Shown here piece by piece: positions 46,167 to 59,251 of a stretch of DNA of 64,000 nucleotides (position 1 is its first letter; each line of letters starts with the position of its first letter). This DNA comes from Enchytraeus crypticus (lineage: Eukaryota; Annelida; Clitellata; Enchytraeida; Enchytraeidae): positions 795,001-859,000 of the forward strand of contig CAJHZI010000423.1 in NCBI GenBank assembly GCA_905160935.1. The letters run 5' to 3'. The translations under genes were made by a program, and so were the position numbers. Under the pieces are notes generated by a model. That model had not been told where the DNA came from. It was given only the letters and a program-made list of their open reading frames with translations, and ran no database searches.

Positions 46167-46376
46167 GAGAAAGATACTTCTAGATTGAAGTTAATAAATT
46201 GATCGAAAAGTATATAGGCCTATTGTCAAGCAATTTTTATGTACATGTAGAGCGTATTTCATAAAATTCTATGAACGTTTAACAAAAAGAAATACGCTGT
46301 ACATAAAAATTGTTTGACAATATATATTTTTCTACCAGTTTATTAACTTCAATCTACATGATCTCTTTTTCTCTCT
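46167..46376. repeat. 210-bp fold-back (inverted repeat)
   Basis: Arms 46167-46260 and 46289-46376 pair over about 85-90 bp (TAGATTGAAGTTAATAAA with its complement; CAATTTTTATGTACA; GCGTATTTC) with small indels and a loop of about 28 nt. It is consistent with a fold-back MITE. No flanking target duplication is obvious. Confidence 0.8.
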
Positions 46377-46389
46377 AATGTTATGCCAA

Positions 46390-46560
46390 GCGACAGGTCC
46401 ATGACATATATTCATACTCTCATATCAATTCTGCATACATGCTCTATATAGAGCACTCCGTAGATCAACAAGTTAATACATTCACAAAAGGTCACTCCTT
46501 ACCCATACATTATGTAGCCTATAGCTTGGGAAAAACATGGCTTCCAATGTAGTTGCCAGT
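46390..46560 (-). mobile_element. Family C2 retroposon, minus strand
   Basis: GAGCACTCCGTAGATCAACA, AGGTCACTCCTTACCC and GTAGCCTATAGCTTGGGAAA match the reverse complement of 42960-43010 and 43450-43490-type sequence. Confidence 0.5.
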
Positions 46561-49261
46561 TGCCTTCCTCAACATGTACATGTACGGATGTCTGCATGTA
46601 CATATTTTAAAAACAGTTAAAAAACCTTTTCTGTTCTACTTTTCTGGACACACTGTACACAATGCGCACACAATAAGGATTTTGTGCTACACAATAAATG
46701 CAAAATTGATTCTAAATCATAAAGAATTTAGAAGAGCGATCGTAGCTTATACATTTAATAAAATTACAAAGAAGAATAAACGAGAAGTTCGTGCTCATGA
46801 TTGCAGAGACGTTATACCAATCTGTGTTGTCATCTATTAAATAATGGAGCAATGTATGTGAACTATTTAGACCACTTGACATCTATAATTTGTTTCAGTA
46901 CAGTACGACGTCAACAAGTATATACATGTATACAGAGATGATGTACTAAACTTGGATTGCAAATTACGACGCTAACAATAAATGGCGTAAAGTGAAATTT
47001 TGATGTGTAATTTTTGAGTCTGAATAAAAATAAGAAATTAATATCTCTTTCCTACTAGAAATTCATAATGCTATTGCTACTCGAATCATGAAATTATGAG
47101 AACCTAAATGATAAAATCCAAATGATATCTGAAAGATTTTATCTTAAAAATCTTGTGAGCTAAAATATTGTGTCACAAAACTGCATTCCCAAATTCCAGT
47201 ATTTAATTCTAAAACACAATTGTTTCTTGAAACTCTTTGCAAATTAGTAAGACATATTTGTAAGAAGCTGTATCAAATGCATCTAGAACGACAATTTACT
47301 TTGATTGAAAATTTTGAGCAAACTAATTTGCAGACTTTCTCCTCTTTTGCTCTAAATCAGTAAAATTAGAGACTGGTAGCGATTCGGAGGATCAAGAAGT
47401 AGAACAAGAAATAGAAATAATAGAAGTATAAATATTCAGTCGTGTACGACACAGATTTTGTTGGAGGTCAAATTTAAGTCTGTCAACATAAATTTGAATT
47501 TAAAATAGACGGCATCTTAACATTATTTACTGGATATTTATGGTATAATTATATGGATATAATTAAAAGCAAATCTGAAAATCTTGCCAGATCACGTTTA
47601 AAACAATTGTTTATAAAAATATTTCGTTCCAGTTTTATCGGCAAACATGTAAACGTATTTTTCCAAATCTTGCATATCTTTGGGTCAAATTTAGGTAACG
47701 TCGAATTGAAGAAGGCCATAGTAATTTTCTGAACCCTTATAGTAAACCTACACCATTCATTTGATATTCACAAAAACAGAGGCCATAGGAAACCGAATCA
47801 AACGAGCAATCACCGCTTTGCTCTCAATATATCTGATTTACATTACCCAATGTTCTCGGATTTCGAGGTGATAAAAAGTAAGTTCCGTAAACAACTTCAA
47901 TAGGCTCTAGCGGCTTTCTTAAACTCATTGAATAGTTTCAACAGTTTCATTTGAATTGTGCTAAAATTATCACGCTAATTGCTCGTTTAGCAACTGTTGC
48001 CCGGTGAAACATTTTCCCTTGTGGAACATTTTCCCTGTGGAACAGTTGCCCGTACAAAACACATTTTGACTACTGTAGAACAGTTATTAATTAGTGTTGC
48101 AAGATTCGATGTGTCGGCAGCTTAAGAAGGCCACACAAACCGAGTCAAAAATCCATTTACCTAGATTTACACATATTGGAGCTAAAGACGAGTTTAATGC
48201 CCTTTTCATCTCTCACATATGCTCCAAGTGACGGGTGTCCTGGTCCTGGAATCCTTTACATTCTAATCCGCAGTTAGAATCCCAGCCTAGGGCATCATCG
48301 ACTATATGTAGGTTTCAGCATGGTTCAAATGCCAAAATATATTTTTAGTTAATATAATGGCCTTTGGAAAGTCTCATATAATTTGTTGATGGATGTTGAT
48401 GGATATACATGTAGTTAATCTTGAAAAAGACTGGGAGTAGGAATATGAGCCTTGGACTAACTATTCTGAGTTGAAGAATATTCTGTTTTACTGAAGTTTA
48501 AGCAGTGCTCACCAAAGTAACATACTGAACGATTTCACGTATTGAATTCAATCTTTAAAGTGCATAATTTGTCTACGTTAAGATTGAAATTAGGACGTTA
48601 TCTGTGTTTTAGAAACAAATTTAAACTTTTCAATACGAATGTTTATCTAATATGAAAAAGGGATAGACTAAAACACAATTTCATAGTTGTTATGGCAGTT
48701 GCCAATGTGTACAATATTCGCCTACTGAAGTTTACGTATATTTGTTTGGGTTTGGTTTACAATTAATTCTTGTCTTACACAGCGGAAAAATCTTTTTTAC
48801 ATATCACAGCGCATGTGGGATACAAATTAATTAACTTTTGCATTAATATAAATCGTGTGTTATAAACAGAATTCTTTATCAGACGGATTAATTCTAAGGA
48901 ATGCAAGGATTATTGGAAACACTTTTGATCGTTTCCATGCTGATTTTCAATAACAGAGTTTCACTAATTATTAAGACAATTTATGCCATAAGCACAGATG
49001 ATAATTTGCAAATCACTCTTAAGTTAAATTAAACTTGGTTATGTATTTATTTACTATTGCAAATCTCGATATGAATGTGTCTCTTTATCTGACTTAATGA
49101 ATAAAATATATCAAGAAGATAATTGTTTTAAATTATAATGCTTTATTTGTTTAATATTTAATTAATTTTTATTTATTTAATTAAACATTTAATTAATAAT
49201 TATAACTGTTCATATCGCCATATTTAACACTGTTCATATCGCCATATTTAACATTTAATTG

Positions 49262-49490
49262 ACCACATTACCCCCGTTGTGTCCTGTACCACGAAAAAAT
49301 AGACTAACCGCAAAATTCACGTGTCGCAAGAGGCGACTAAGCAAAGACTGAGGATGGCAGTGGGCAACGCCCCAGAATTTTTATTTTCTCCAAGCTACAG
49401 AAAATATGAATAAGACTTTGCTATAATGAAAGGATTAACTTGTTGATCTATGGAGTGCTCTTTTAGAAAGAGGAATCATGAGATACATAT
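49262..49490 (+). mobile_element. Family C2 retroposon
   Basis: CACGTGTCGCAAGAGGCGAC, TTTTCTCCAAGCTACAGAAA and TTGTTGATCTATGGAGTGCT, colinear in parts with 42775-43010 and the complement of 46390-46560. Confidence 0.55.
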
Positions 49491-49584
49491 AGTATTTCTT
49501 AGAATTAGAAATCGTAACGGATTTTGATGCAAGTATTTTACGATTTTTAAATTACTCTCTTTAATTTGCAATTTACCTACTAAT

Positions 49585-49875
49585 AATAACAATCATCATC
49601 ATCCTCCTCCCTTGTATCTCAGTTTAACCAGGGTCGTAATACAAATAGACTGTCTCAAATCCTCTCTGTCTTACACCGCACAACCAGCCAATCCCCTATT
49701 TGAGAATTTTCCATTCAATTAAATTTTTGTAGCAATTTCTGAAGCCTAGCGCTCATCAACCGAATACCCTTTCTAACGTTGGTATAGATCTTAGTGTTTT
49801 AGTCGCCTTATACAGCATGTACAGTCGCCTGTTGGTCAATTCTTCAAACAACCCGGACACAACTCGGGGATATAT
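49585..49875 (-). mobile_element. GAT-tailed family C element, minus strand
   Basis: ATCATCATCATCCTCCTCCC, TCTCAGTTTAACCAGGGTCG and AAATAGACTGTCTCAAATCC match 31177-31260. It ends with CCCGGACACAACTCGGGG. Confidence 0.6.
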
Positions 49876-50797
49876 ACTAATAATAATGCGAGTAGGAAAT
49901 AGACCTACAGTGCAAAACCTTCTAGCTTATTGTATTGTGATTTTGGAGCCTCACTTTCTGTAGCCTTATCATAAACTGAACAGAGCTTAGAAACTGTCAT
50001 AGAAGATTCTATTGTCACTATAACTCCGCAATGCAGTGTGATTCTAGGCATGACGGCATGGCTATTCTAAAAACTTCTAGAATCAAATTCAATTCAGATT
50101 CAAAGTTCCGAATGTCATGATTGACATTTAAATGCATTTTACCTTCTAGATATCGTTGTTTGCTTAAAATTAAATTTACGATTATAGCAATATATTCAAT
50201 CAAAGCAATTTTTACATTTAGGAACTTTTACACGTTTTTATATTTAGGGGATAAAGGTAGAAAAACCTGATATTAAAGGCTTGTTTAATGCCTAGAAGTC
50301 TAAAGATCATAAATATTTTAAGCATCTTCCAGAATTGTCATCAGTTTAGATACAATTTTCTGTTCGGCAGGAAATTGGGAAAACACGACTGACTCAAATT
50401 TACAAAACAGTCAGTAGAACCTAATTTCTGTTGCTATTTTCAAATCTTTGAGAAATTTAAGACATTATACAGTATTTAAAATGTATATTGTTAAAACAAC
50501 CATAAGTCATATAAAAATCATTTACTTAATGACAGCTAAACTATTCTTAATAGAATGAAAATGTTGGACGAATTTGTTAAAACCTTTATTTATCTGTGTG
50601 TAATTGCCGAGATTAATTATTTAAAAATTCATTTAGTACCGCTTCTGTTTTTGTCAAACCAGTGACGCACTCAGGCAAAAAATTATTGGGAGAGTCTCAA
50701 TTGCTTTTCATTAGCTAACATCGGCATACTTACAGGCGTACATTTGAGCATAAACATCTATATAACATGCACGCACAAAGACACAAACATACATACC

Positions 50798-50799
<2 letters not shown>

Positions 50800-50866
<67 letters not shown>

Positions 50867-50868
50867 TT
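50800..50868. repeat. TA/TG microsatellite
   Basis: TA repeat passing into TG repeat, flanked by CATACATACC. Confidence 0.93.
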
Positions 50869-50929
50869 GCTATATAGCAGATCCAATTTACACGTACACT
50901 TTCACACTCCAAAAATATAATTTCATATA

Positions 50930-51115
50930 TTAATAAGTTAATCCCTTCACAAAAGGCTATTCCTTATCCATATCTTATGTTGCCTATAGTTTAGGATAAA
51001 AATATGACCTCTGAGACGGTGTTTCGTTTAGTTCTGTTTTAGTCACCTCTTACAAAACTTGCAGTGAACGGTTCGTCAAATATTCAGTATCCCGTACATA
51101 ACACGGGAAATAAAC
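50930..51115 (-). mobile_element. Family C2 retroposon, minus strand
   Basis: AATCCCTTCACAAAAGGCTA, ATGTTGCCTATAGTTTAGG and TTAGTCACCTCTTACAAAAC (complement of the GGCGACTAA region). It lies about 600 bp outside the left end of the Polinton. Confidence 0.5.
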
Positions 51116-51726
51116 CTATATACGTTAGTATAACAAAATTGCAAGTATATGTGTGAATGCCCTACATACAATATGTTCAGGCGTATATGCTTTCATACAT
51201 GCATGCATACTGTTATGCATAAACGCACACATACCAAAGACAATAGTGCTTGCTCACAACCATAAATACATGAAACCCTACAAAACCTTCATTGCATTGT
51301 ATGGATCCACATTTACATGTAAGACACTGACCGTTTAGCTGTCAACCACATAGCCTGCCTTATAACATAAATTATATTTAGATTTGGACGAATTATTTCA
51401 AAGCTCTCTCAATTTGGCTGGGAGGGGCTTGAGTCCCAAGTTACCGAATTAGCATGTTAGCTTGTACACTTTGCAAAAACCACCCATTTCTTTGTACAAG
51501 CAATATTTGAATGATTTACAACAGGAATAAGCACTAATCGGATTTGGAGCAATTGCCTGCAAAATGTACAGCTCTTAAAAGCTACTCTTCAACGACTGTA
51601 ATTACCATACCCTTTGACTTTTATTTGCATCGGTTTAAGTAGGGCCTAAGCTTGGCATTTTGCGTAATTTGCTTGTAGGTGTTGTAACATTTAATCTCTT
51701 AGCTTGATAGTTCAAATGCCTCTTAC

Positions 51727-51732
51727 TTCATT
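51727..51732. repeat. Left target-site duplication TTCATT
   Basis: TTCATT directly precedes the left terminus (AGTAGTAGATATC) and is repeated exactly at 61845-61850. Six bases is the duplication size characteristic of Polinton/Maverick integration. Confidence 0.88.
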
Positions 51733-52100
51733 AGTAGTAGATATCAATATAGAATACTGAAACGGCCCAGCTACGATTTAGCCTATTAGCCTATAGCCAA
51801 GCAGCTGCTAGTAGCTGCTGCGGGCGGGTGGCGGGCGGAGGTGGGCTAACAGCTTCTGTGGGTGGCCTAAGCCTAGGTTGGATGGCCTAAGAAAGCGGCG
51901 TAGAGCCTATTCTGCGCAATAACAGCTGCTGTGGTAGCGGCGCGTTGTTGCGAGCGCGTTGCTGTAAGCGGTGGCGCCGCTGTGGGGGAGGATGACGCTC
52001 TGTGGGGGATATGACGCGCTGCAGCGGCTTGTCTAGACAAGCCTCGAATTGATGAAAAACAGATGTGCGACGCCTTGACTCGTAGAGAAAGTTCTAGAAT
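51733..52100 (+). repeat. Polinton left terminal inverted repeat
   Basis: Starts AGTAGTAGATATCAATATAG. It matches the reverse complement of 61487-61844 through a GC-rich block (GCGGGCGGGTGGCGGGC, CCTAAGCCTAGGTTGGATGG, GACGCTCTGTGGGGGATATG, AAAAACAGATGTGCGACGCC). Much higher in GC than the surrounding DNA. Confidence 0.88.
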
Positions 52101-52269
52101 TTCAAAACAAACTCATTACGTAGTCGCACACGTAAAGTCAAGTCTGCTATTATACATTGTGGTGAAACCGCTGATTCTTAGTCATATGTTCTACATATTG
52201 CGCAGCGTTTAGAAATACGCAATAGATACGTACGTTGTCTGTAAGTACCGCAACTGTTGTTATGATGTA

Positions 52270-52720
52270 TGCAAATTGTAAACATTTTTCCGGTTAAGTG
52301 CTAACTTTACATATTTACAAACAGTAAGCACTTTTCCGGTTTCATCCAATTACATCAACATTTTTTCGCACTGTGGTCCACTAGCAGCAGCACTTTTTTA
52401 TACTTTGGCCTATTAACCTAAACCGTTTTATTTGCTTACGTCAGTACCTTTTTGTTTTCATCGGCACTTTTACGTCAACACTTTTGTTTTGTTTGCATCA
52501 ACACTTTTACGTCAGCATTTTTGTTGTTATTGTTTACATAATTTGACAGATTGTCTGCTTGTATCTTTGTCTGTATGTGTCATTCTACACATCTGTTGTT
52601 ATGATATTTGAAAATCGCAAACACTTTTCCCGTTACGTGTTTCTAAGTGACAACATTAAGTGTTTATAAACAGTAAGCACTTTTCCGACAAGGCATCTTT
52701 ATCTTTAGCTTACTTTAACT
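52270..52720 (+). repeat. Left subterminal CAACACTTTT-type repeats
   Basis: Many short repeats such as AAGCACTTTTCCGG, TCAACACTTTTACGTCAGC and GGCACTTTTACGTCAACAC. They are the reverse complement of the AAAGTGCTGA-type repeats near the right end (60598-60850). Confidence 0.75.
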
Positions 52721-54600
52721 TTACCAAGACGTGTTTCTATCAACATTAACTTTATCAAGTCATGTATTTTTATCAGCTTTAACATTAAAAAATTGCGTTT
52801 TTATAAAATTTATTATGATAAAGGCGTGCTTTTATCAACTTTAAATATACCAAGACATCTTTTTATTAACTTTAACTTTATCAAGTTAAGTTTTTATCAA
52901 TTTTAAATTTATCACATTTTATTTTTATCAACTTTAAATTGATCAAGTCATCATTTTTATTAATTTTAACTTTAACAAATTAAGTTTTATAAATTTGACA
53001 TTTATCAAGTCTTCTTTTTTTTATCAACTTTAATTTTAACAAGTTAAGTTGTTATCAATTTTAAATTTATCAAGTTATCTTTTTATCAACTTTAACTTTA
53101 TCAAGGTGTGATTTTATCAATTTTAAATTTATCAAGTTAAGTTCTAACAATTTGACATTTATCAAGTCGTGTCTTTTATTAACTTTAACTCTAACAAGTT
53201 AAGTTTTTATAATATTTATTACTATGAAGATGTGTATCTATCATTTGTAGCTTTATCAAGGCGTGTTTTTATCAACTTTAACTTTATCAAGTCATGTTTT
53301 TATCAATTGTAACTTTATCAAGGTACGTTTTTATCAACTTTAGCTTTACCAAGTCATGTTTCTATCAACTTTAACCTTACCAAGGTATCTTTTATCAATT
53401 TTAAATTTAACAAGTTATGTTTTACTAAAATTAATTATTATTAAGTTGTGTTTTTATCAATTGCAGCTTTATCAAGGCGTATTTTTATCAACTTTAACTT
53501 TATCAAGTCATGTTTTTATCAAGTTTAAATTTAACAAGTTACGTTTTTATCAACTTTAACTTTACCAAGTCATGTTTTTATCAACTTTAACTTTACCAAG
53601 GCGTGTTTTTTATCAACTTTAACTTTACCAAGTCATGTTTTTATCAAGTTTAAATTTAGCAAGTTATGTTATTATAAAATTTATTATTATGAAGATGTGC
53701 TTTTATCATTTGTAACTTTATCGAGGCGTGTTTTTATCAACTGTAACTTTACCAAGTCATGTTTTTATCAACTTTAAATTTACCAGTGTATCTTTCTATC
53801 AAGTTCAATTTTAGCAAGTTATGTTTTACTAAAATTTATTATTATGAACATGTGCTTTTATCATTTGTAACTTTATGAAGGTGTGTTTTTATCAACTTTA
53901 ACTTTACCAAGTCATATTTTTATCAATTTTAACTTTATCAAGGCGTGTTTTTATCAAATTTCTTTTTACCAAGTCATGTTTTTATCAATTGTAACTTTAG
54001 CAAGGTATCTTTTTATCAACTTTAACTTTACCAAGTCATGTTTTTATCATTTGTAACTTTATCAAGGTGTGTTTTTATCAACTTTAACTTTACCAAGTCA
54101 TGTTTTTATCAACTTTAACTTTACCAATGTATCTTTATATCAAGTTTAAATTTAACAAGTTATGTTTTCCTAAAATTTAATATTGTGAAGATGTGTTTTT
54201 ATCATTTGTAACTTTATCAAGGTGTGTTTTTATCAACTTTAACTTTACCAAGTCATGTTTTTATCAATTGTAACTTTATCAAGGCGCGTTTTTACCAACT
54301 TTAACTTTAGCAAATGATGTTTTTATCAATAGTAACTTTATCAAGGCTTGTTTTTATCAACATTAACTTTACCAAGTCATGTTTTTATGAACTTTAACTT
54401 TACCAATGTATCTTTTTATCAGGTTTAAATTTAACAAGTCATGTTTTTCTCAAATTTATTATTATGAAGTTGTGTTTTTATCAATTGCAACTTTATTAAG
54501 GTGTGTTTATACCAATTTATTATAACGAAGGTGTGTTTCTATCAACATTAACTTTAACATGTCATGCTTTTTTATCAACCGTAACTTTACCAAGGCGTCT
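52720..54600 (+). repeat. 31-bp satellite array inside the Polinton
   Basis: About 60 copies of a 31-bp unit built from TTTTTATCAACTTTAACTTT and ACCAAGTCATG or ACCAAGGCGTG. The two unit endings are often intermixed, and the left edge is more degenerate. Short ORFs in it are artefacts. Confidence 0.93.
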
Positions 54601-55384
54601 GTGTGTCAATATCATAGTTCGATTGTGTCAGAAAATTTTAATATTGATGCTCTTTGTAATTGCTGATGTGAAATTTAAATTTATATCAGACACAGGATCA
54701 TTTTTGTGGGCGCAAGGTACCTTTCCCAAACTATCTACTTCACTTACAACGAATAAGCCTTCCTGAAACGATCGTTGTTAATACATGTGTGTAGATAAAA
54801 TGCTTTGTAGAGGATGAGTTAGTAGCGAGTGAAGAATTAACTTTGAAATCTTGTCTTACTCGTTATAGCATAATCTGTAAATTTTTTGTGGTTTTAATTT
54901 TTATAGAGACAACTCATTTTGATTACATGAGCCTTTATGACTCTACAACTCTTTATTTACATTTAATTCTTTACGTACACAATATTAAGCGAAAGTCTTT
55001 ATTTACAAACATACAAAATCAACAGTTCAATGTGCACAATATATTTTGCAACAGACTCTATTTACATGAAAAATCAACAGTTCAATGTGAGCAATATATT
55101 TTGCAATAATCTCTATTTACACACAATATAAAAATTTGAAAAACTCGTCAATATTTACACGAAAAGCCGTCATCAATATTCATTTAAAATATTTACAACG
55201 ATAAAATATCAACAAAAGTCTCTATACACATGCAAAAATCAACAGAATCTATAAAGTTTGATATTTTTCAGTCTGTAAAGAAATATATACAATATTGATT
55301 CTCTATGTACAATTGACTATGTACATTTAAATACAAATTTCCTAATATTAACAAAGATGAAAAGTGCTTCGTGATGGAAAATTT

Positions 55385-58300
55385 TTAAGTCGCACCGGTG
55401 CTTATTAAGAATTTAATTTTCACATGTCCGTAAGCTAATGTCGTGTATCCGTCAGGGAGAATGTATCGTTTGTCGTCGTAGGGGTTCAGTCCGTCTTTTT
55501 TCAATGTTAGAGTTTGCAGCACATGGTCCTTACTGCGAATGCTGCAAAATTCAGCCCTCGTTTTCTTTCGCTGCACGAGACTATTGATAAATGTCTCGTG
55601 CGTTATGTGCTTTTTGCGAAACGAGTTCTGAATTCCTTTCGCAGTGGACTTATTACCCTTGTGGAGTTGGAGACTATACATTTTTACACTCAGTCCTACA
55701 AACGCCAGTGGTTGCAGCCCTTCACACTCGTCTTTAAAAAACCCCAATTTTCTGTTTTTAACTTTACTAAAACACGGGTTGGAGGGAGGGAAGTTGGATG
55801 TGTCCATGTGGTCAACAAACTCTAACATGTCTTTATACAAGTCGTCTGTTACGATGTGATAACGGAGCGAGTCGGTGTCGGTGAACAAGAGCTGCGCTTT
55901 GTTACCGTACCTCGACTTTATCACATCGTAATGGAATTTGAAAAGGTGTAATTTTGACAAATCGAGAATACAAGCACCGGTGTATGTCGGTTTATCCCAG
56001 AAGACGTGTACTTGTTGTATCTGGACGGCTACAAGAGTTTCATTAATTTTATGAAAGGATTGGTAATTAGGTTTTCCTACCAAATTCCTTGCCTGTTTAT
56101 CCGATACGCACAATTTTATGTCTGTTGGTTTTCTCAAATTTTGCATTTTTTGCAGAGTTCTATCCATGCCATTTGTGTGAAACTCATTACACGATGTATA
56201 TGTTTGCAGATCAAACCCTTCTGCATATAGTACTGAAAATTTCTGTAGTGTAGTACGTATCGGAACTTTGGCAAGAAATTTGGCGCCAACTTTTCAATTT
56301 TTGAATCTTGTTTTCCCCCCAATTTTTGCAAAAGTTCCTGCTGATAAGGGGAGAGGTAGGATTCGGGGATGGAATTCTTTCGGGGGCTAGGGGCAGGTCG
56401 TTGTGAAGCTCGTGTAGCTCGTCGGGGTATTCAAAATCAAGTTCTAGCATGAAACCGGTATCTGCATCTTCTGGGATCTGCATGAAATCGATGGACCCAA
56501 TTTCTTCAATAGTTTAAAATTTAAAATTTCCAGTGGGGAGGGGTTGGGACATGGCCCACCCGTACAGATTATTCGACTCGTAATACTGGATGTACCAGTG
56601 GGCTACCTTGGGGTTGTAGCTATGTAGATGAGAATTATTTGCTTCGGCGTACCTTTGAGTGATCATCGATACGCCGCCGCGAAGAGCAGACTCAAAAAAG
56701 AGGAGATGATCGGGCTCTGTGAAGAGCTCGATCCTTGCCTCGGTCATCTTTAGGCATGCATCAAATGAGAGACCAGGGCTGGTGTGGTAATGGGCGGGGT
56801 CGAGACTGTAATTCTTCATCGAAAATTTTCGAAAGTTTTCGAACATCTTCAGCTAGCAAAAGAACGTCTGTGAGCAGGTAGAGGCCATGATACCCTCGCA
56901 TATCCTGCACATCGAACGATCTCCAAACCAACTGAGCATGCTCGTAATCTTCTTTCGAACATTCCGATTCTGTGAGTTTACTGTAAAAATTTTGGATTGG
57001 GGGAAGTTTATTTTCGTCAAATTTATCCCTGGAGCTCTTGTACTCGTAGGGATAAACTGCCTTCCTCAAGATAAGGGATCTTTGGACAGGGTCTGGAAAA
57101 TGACGACGAGTGTGGACAAATTTGGACTCGTCGTCTTTCTTGAGGCTTTCAACCAGTGAATCTAGAGAGCCGAGGAGGAATTGACAGGAATCTAAGATTC
57201 TTAGATTCTCGATTTGGACGGAAATAAATTTTTCGGAATTGTTTGCAATGACGCGAATTTTGTCCATTTCGGCTAACGAATCTGTTTGTAAAAATTTTAA
57301 AAAGTGGTGGTTGTCGTAATTTTTGGAATTTTGGAAGATGACCTGGATAAAGTATCTAATCTCCTCATCCTTTTCGTCCGCATCCTCGTCCACATAACAT
57401 CCTTCCTCAGGTATTTCCTCAACATATATTTCATTCTTTGTGTTCTTCTTTTTCTTGTCCCAACCCCTCGAGTTAAATTTGCGGGGTTTTAATTTTAGAT
57501 TGCAACTGTTGCAACAAGCTGCGATGAAATGGCCAGTAACGTGATCGTGATGCCTGACCTTCCGTACAAATGGTTTTCGACATAAGGTACAGACACCAGA
57601 GTTACGATACTGTCGAACTTCAACATTGCTCATTCTTTTCATGGGGACATTTTCTTTTAGTAAATCATAAACTTCTTCATCGATCTCATGCAGCGTGGCT
57701 TAGAACTTTTCCATCACGTTTGCACCGCTGTACGTGTATGCTTTTTTATATGCTACTTTTTTTGTACCAACATACACGTAAAATGCAAAAGCCGCTGGGT
57801 GTATGTATTTCGTCGTTTTCGGAAATGAACGATTCAAAATCGCAATAGAGGACAAAAGGGACTTTGAATTGTTTGTGGATATTTTTGAAATTTAAGGTGT
57901 TGGGCGGGTCTAGATCCGTGGACTGTTTAATCATATCCTCAACGAGACGACGTTCGGAACCTTCTAGCTCATGCAACCTATCAGCAGATCGTCCAGACTA
58001 GAATAAAAATGTTCTAATTCTTTATCTCTAGCCTCTGACTGTAACTTGCTGAGAGGAAAGGTAATAGCTAGTGCAGGTTTCCTCCCGCAGTCTCGTTGAT
58101 GATTGATTTGTAGTTTTTCGGAAGAAAAGCGGTGGAGGCAGTACCTACATGGGAATACTGTAAGATGATCAGAGTTTACATGATTTAAGAGTCTACCTAA
58201 ATTTTTTATTCAAGCATAATGTCTGATTTGATTGCTTTGTTTGTCTACGTTGGTTAAAAGAAGAAGGTTGACATGGTGTGGACGATCTTGGTGTTCGGAC

Positions 58301-58930
58301 ATATAGATTGGTACCAGTCCTGGGCCGTATATTTCTTCATCAATTACAACATAGCTAAGGACACCTATGCTAATATCAGTATTTTGGTTTTCGAATTTGG
58401 CAATTTGGTCGATGCGAAGAGGGAACTGGATGCCAGTGGTATTGAATTTGTGGAGATGTGAGTAATAATGGTAAGGACGGTTGGGATTGAAGAGTCTTTT
58501 ATTTTGCTTTTCATACTCGGGGAGGACATACACCGCAGCGGCTAGGCAATACAAAAACCACTTTTCATCTTTATTTAGAATTTGATGATGGCTTTTTTAT
58601 TTTCAATAAAAACGGAGTCATGATAAATGACGAAGCCGCAATAGGATTATATGATGCCACTTTAAGAGTGACATCATCGACATTTTCTAATAGCCAACCT
58701 GACCCCATCGAACAGAACTTCTCCAGCGTTTCGTTCAATTTCGCAGCGGCTTCGGTGATCATTTCATCGTCTTTCGAAGGATATACGAGTTTCTCAAAAC
58801 ATTCGATCTGAAACATGCTTTTGTAGTCGACTCTGCACCTTCGCCTATTGTGCGATGAAGGTTGACGTCGCTGGAGAGATAGCATTTGATGGGGCTGCAA
58901 AATAGATAAAATATAATTATAGTTCCCCAT
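55385..58930 (-). pseudogene. Polinton-type protein-primed DNA polymerase B, broken
   Basis: The minus strand carries the recognisable parts of a family B polymerase of the protein-primed kind used by Polintons and their virus relatives. These are an upstream region of unclear function, a Cys/His cluster (CTLCRKPF and HHDHVTGH, an HNH/zinc-like module often found in these polymerases), the palm motif around NNLYGWAMSQPLP, and the downstream palm motif FTDTDSL (the DTD catalytic pair). The coding region is interrupted by about half a dozen breaks and is treated as a fossil. It occupies the middle of the element. Confidence 0.8.
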
Positions 58931-59251
58931 CTCCTGATAAGAAATATTGCTGCCTAGTGATAAAGAGTTATAGCATCAGATTAGAGTTAGAAAGTCATCT
59001 AGTAAACTAATAAAGAGTTAGACACGCCATCTAGTGACGTTTTACTATTATCTCACCACCTATCGACGAGAAAGTATCGCCATCTGTTGACGAGAAACTA
59101 TTATTTCGCCACCTAGTGTTAAGGAATTATTGTATCACATATAAGGGAACAGCACCTAGCGATAAAAGTTTTACTAACGATATAATAATTCCACTTACCC
59201 ATGGTTGGCTAAATCTTGCTGTAATATTTCAGTAATTCTGCTACGCCTCGC

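Larger units (their letters stand above)
36237..51726. other. Downstream of GPCR exon 1: intron or intergenic, no second exon found
   Basis: No stretch encodes the expected TM3-TM7 (ISLERY-type motif, WxP, NPxxY) on either strand as far as I can read. Contents listed separately: CT/TA tract, SINE A and B copies, LINE A and RTE-like fragments, tRNA-like SINEs, small tandem arrays, a 210-bp fold-back and family C-related elements. About 38.3-41.6 kb and 47-49.2 kb are AT-rich with nothing recognisable. Confidence 0.6.

Noticed and set aside
52720-54600. CRISPR-like or coding repeat array
   Set aside because: Continuous 31-bp satellite with no spacers; the short ORFs are frame-inconsistent artefacts.
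55514-57848. Plus-strand ORFs across the Polinton
   Set aside because: They are shadows of the minus-strand polymerase region.
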